Shown one piece after another: positions 12,533-14,026 of a stretch of DNA of 14,026 nt; positions within the stretch are counted from its first letter, which is position 1, and the number at the start of each line of letters is the position of its first letter. The stretch spans positions 84,549 through 98,574 of the forward strand of contig DDGE01000047.1 in assembly GCA_002337545.1 (NCBI GenBank). Reading direction: 5' to 3'. Under the pieces are notes generated by a model. That model did no database searches and was not told where the DNA came from. It worked only from the letters and a program-made list of their open reading frames with translations. Position numbers and translations under genes: made by a program. The stretch comes from Phycisphaerales bacterium UBA1910. GTDB lineage: Bacteria > Planctomycetota > Phycisphaerae > Phycisphaerales > UBA1924.

Positions 12533-14026
12533 TTATCCCATCGCCATCGAAATCAGGAACTCGGCGTTCGTCTTGTGCTTCCCGAGTCGGGACTTGAGCA
12601 GCTCCATCGATTCCACGACATTCATGTCTGCGAGAACCTTGCGGAGTCGATACACCAGCTCGAGCTCCTTGGGATCCATAAGCAACTCCTCGCGACGCGT
12701 GCCAGAAGCCGCGACATCGATCGCGGGATAGATCCGCTTCTCGACGAGTCGACGATCGAGGTGCAGCTCGGAGTTACCCGTGCCCTTGAACTCTTCGAAG
12801 ATCACCTCGTCCATCTTGGATCCGGTATCGACGAGCGCCGTGCCGATGATGGTCAATGACCCGCCACCCTCGATCGCACGCGCGGCACCGAAGAACTTCT
12901 TGGGGCGCTGGAGCGCGTTGGAATCGAGACCGCCGGACATGATCTTGCCCGAATGCGGGATCTCCGAGTTATAAGCACGAGCCAGACGCGTGATCGAGTC
13001 AAGAAGAATGACAACATCCTGCCCGAACTCGACCATCCGCTTCGCCTTCTCGATCACCATCTCTGCGACAGCGACATGCCGGTTGGACTGCTCATCAAAG
13101 GTGCTTGCGACGACCTCGACATCCTTGCCAACATTGCGTTTAAAGTCCGTGACTTCCTCGGGGCGTTCGTCCACAAGCAGGACGATCATGTTCACCTCGG
13201 GGTAGTTCTGGGTGATTGACTGTGTCATCTTCTGCATGAGCACCGTCTTACCCGTACGAGGCGGCGCAACAATCAGCGCACGCTGTCCCATACCGATCGG
13301 AGCAACAAGATCCACGATCCGCATCTCGATCGACTCGGGCGAAGTCTCGAGGAGCAATCGCTTCTCGGGATGCATCGGGACCAAGTCCTCGAAGTTGACC
13401 AGATCGTGGACGACCTGCGGCTCCTGCCCGTTGATCTTCTCGACCTTGAGCAGCGCGAAGTATCGCTCGCTCTCCTTGGGCGGGCGGATCGCGCCGCGTA
13501 CCGTCATGCCGCGGCGAAGACCGAATCGACGGATCTGGCTCGGCGAGACATAGATGTCATCGGGACCGGGCAGGTAGCTGAGCTCAGGGCTCCGGAGGAA
13601 CCCAAACCCGTCGGACATGATCTGCAGGGTCCCCTCACCAAACATGATTCCCTGTTTCGCGGCGCGGGCCTTGAGGATCTTGAAAATCAGATCCTGTTTG
13701 GGGAGCTGGTGAAACTCTTCAAGCCCTTCCTTGTCTGCGATCTCGATGATCTCTTTGAGGTCCATCTTCTGGAAATCAGAGATCGTCAATCCGTCGTCGA
13801 CCATCTTCCCGCCGGAGGCCGCAACGATGCGTTCGAGCTCCTCCGCCTCGCGCTCGAGCTGCTCGTCGCTCGGGAGTACATGCGAGGGGTAGGCGCTCGA
13901 GGAGCTCTTTGGGCGTCCCCCACCGCCGCCGCCGCCGGATCCGCGCCGCTTCTTGCGCTTACGCCGGCGTCCGCCTCCGTCGTTGTCGTTGTTCTGGCCC
14001 CCTGAGTTCTGGCCACCCGAGTTCTG
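12533..14026 (-). CDS. rho: Transcription termination factor Rho (5' end off the window)
   Basis: Hexameric RNA-dependent ATPase that ends transcription at Rho-dependent sites. The frame stays open to the window edge, so the ATG at 13804 is internal and the true start is off the window. Counting from that Met: the N-terminal helical domain (5-50, with KQDLIFKIL), the primary RNA-binding OB fold (60-125; [23 protein letters not shown]), Walker A APPRTGKT (180-187), LVDERPEEV (210-218), Walker B VVILLDS (264-270), Q-loop [13 protein letters not shown] (290-302), R-loop TGSKMDEVI (327-335) and EEFKGTGN (337-344). All are intact. The 74 residues visible upstream are not in E. coli Rho: QNSGG repeats, an Asn/Asp run, a basic patch RRRKRKKRR (13943-13969), seven Gly (13916-13936), a Ser run, and an acidic helix joining the core. 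At least three genes follow closely downstream. Confidence 0.96.
   Translation of the reverse strand, partial: QNSGGQNSGGQNNDNDGGGRRRKRKKRRGSGGGGGGGRPKSSSSAYPSHVLPSDEQLEREAEELERIVAASGGKMVDDGLTISDFQKMDLKEIIEIADKEGLEEFHQLPKQDLIFKILKARAAKQGIMFGEGTLQIMSDGFGFLRSPELSYLPGPDDIYVSPSQIRRFGLRRGMTVRGAIRPPKESERYFALLKVEKINGQEPQVVHDLVNFEDLVPMHPEKRLLLETSPESIEMRIVDLVAPIGMGQRALIVAPPRTGKTVLMQKMTQSITQNYPEVNMIVLLVDERPEEVTDFKRNVGKDVEVVASTFDEQSNRHVAVAEMVIEKAKRMVEFGQDVVILLDSITRLARAYNSEIPHSGKIMSGGLDSNALQRPKKFFGAARAIEGGGSLTIIGTALVDTGSKMDEVIFEEFKGTGNSELHLDRRLVEKRIYPAIDVAASGTRREELLMDPKELELVYRLRKVLADMNVVESMELLKSRLGKHKTNAEFLISMAMG
13991..14026 (-). repeat. 15-base tandem repeat coding QNSGG in the Rho N-terminus
   Basis: Two 15-base units (13991-14005 and 14006-14020) differ at two positions, and a third begins at 14021 and runs off the window. 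On the coding strand each gives Gln-Asn-Ser-Gly-Gly. The array may continue beyond the edge; in-frame 15-base units can change copy number without breaking the gene. Confidence 0.8.

Noticed and set aside
13802..13804. ATG as the start of rho
   Set aside because: The frame continues without a stop to the window edge with strongly patterned coding (repeats, basic patch, acidic helix), so this Met is internal.
13916..13969. Gly and Arg/Lys codon runs as a simple-sequence repeat or CRISPR-like array
   Set aside because: The runs are in-frame coding for the low-complexity Rho N-terminus and have no spacer-repeat structure.

Overview
The window looks like ordinary chromosomal sequence from a bacterium of moderately high GC content, most likely a planctomycete of the Phycisphaerae type. 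That placement is an inference from three things: the general character of the proteins (an ABC-2 permease fused to a GldG-like protein, and a Rho with a low-complexity N-terminal extension), the scarcity of Shine-Dalgarno sites, and the base composition. No 16S rRNA or other decisive marker is present. Coding density is very high. The largest gap is the 204-base divergent region 4577-4780. I see no tRNA, rRNA, CRISPR array, insertion sequence, integrase or phage gene.

Left block (1-2945, + strand): the 3' part of polA, whose 5' end lies off the window and which has intact proofreading and polymerase motifs. It is followed by a HemK/PrmC-type protein glutamine methyltransferase, which seems to have its own extended -10 promoter placed directly before its ATG. 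It converges on a minus-strand signalling gene (2954-4576) and is separated from it by 8 bases inside an inverted repeat. That gene encodes a PAS-GAF-receiver protein whose linker resembles a histidine-kinase dimerisation helix with the phospho-acceptor His replaced by Gly and no ATPase domain.

Middle block (4781-8613, + strand): a two-gene ABC transporter operon joined by an ATGA overlap. It consists of an ATPase of the NatA/GldA class and a 947-residue protein that combines a GldF-like ABC-2 permease with a GldG-like auxiliary domain. Together they should form a complete membrane exporter or extracytoplasmic machine of unknown substrate.

Right block (8530-14026, minus strand, read right to left): rho (5' end off the window), a 103-residue three-helix membrane protein starting 6 bases after rho, a large secreted TPR-type protein of unknown function, and a YbhN/LPG-synthase-like flippase family membrane protein. 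The close spacing suggests a rho-led operon, possibly with an internal promoter before the TPR gene. The flippase gene runs 84 bases tail-to-tail into the end of the GldF-GldG fusion.

The most interesting items are the pseudo-kinase hybrid, the repeat-bearing disordered N-terminus of Rho, the antisense overlap of two membrane-protein genes, and a strong excess of the palindrome CGATCG across the window. I do not see a clear new defence or mobile system.
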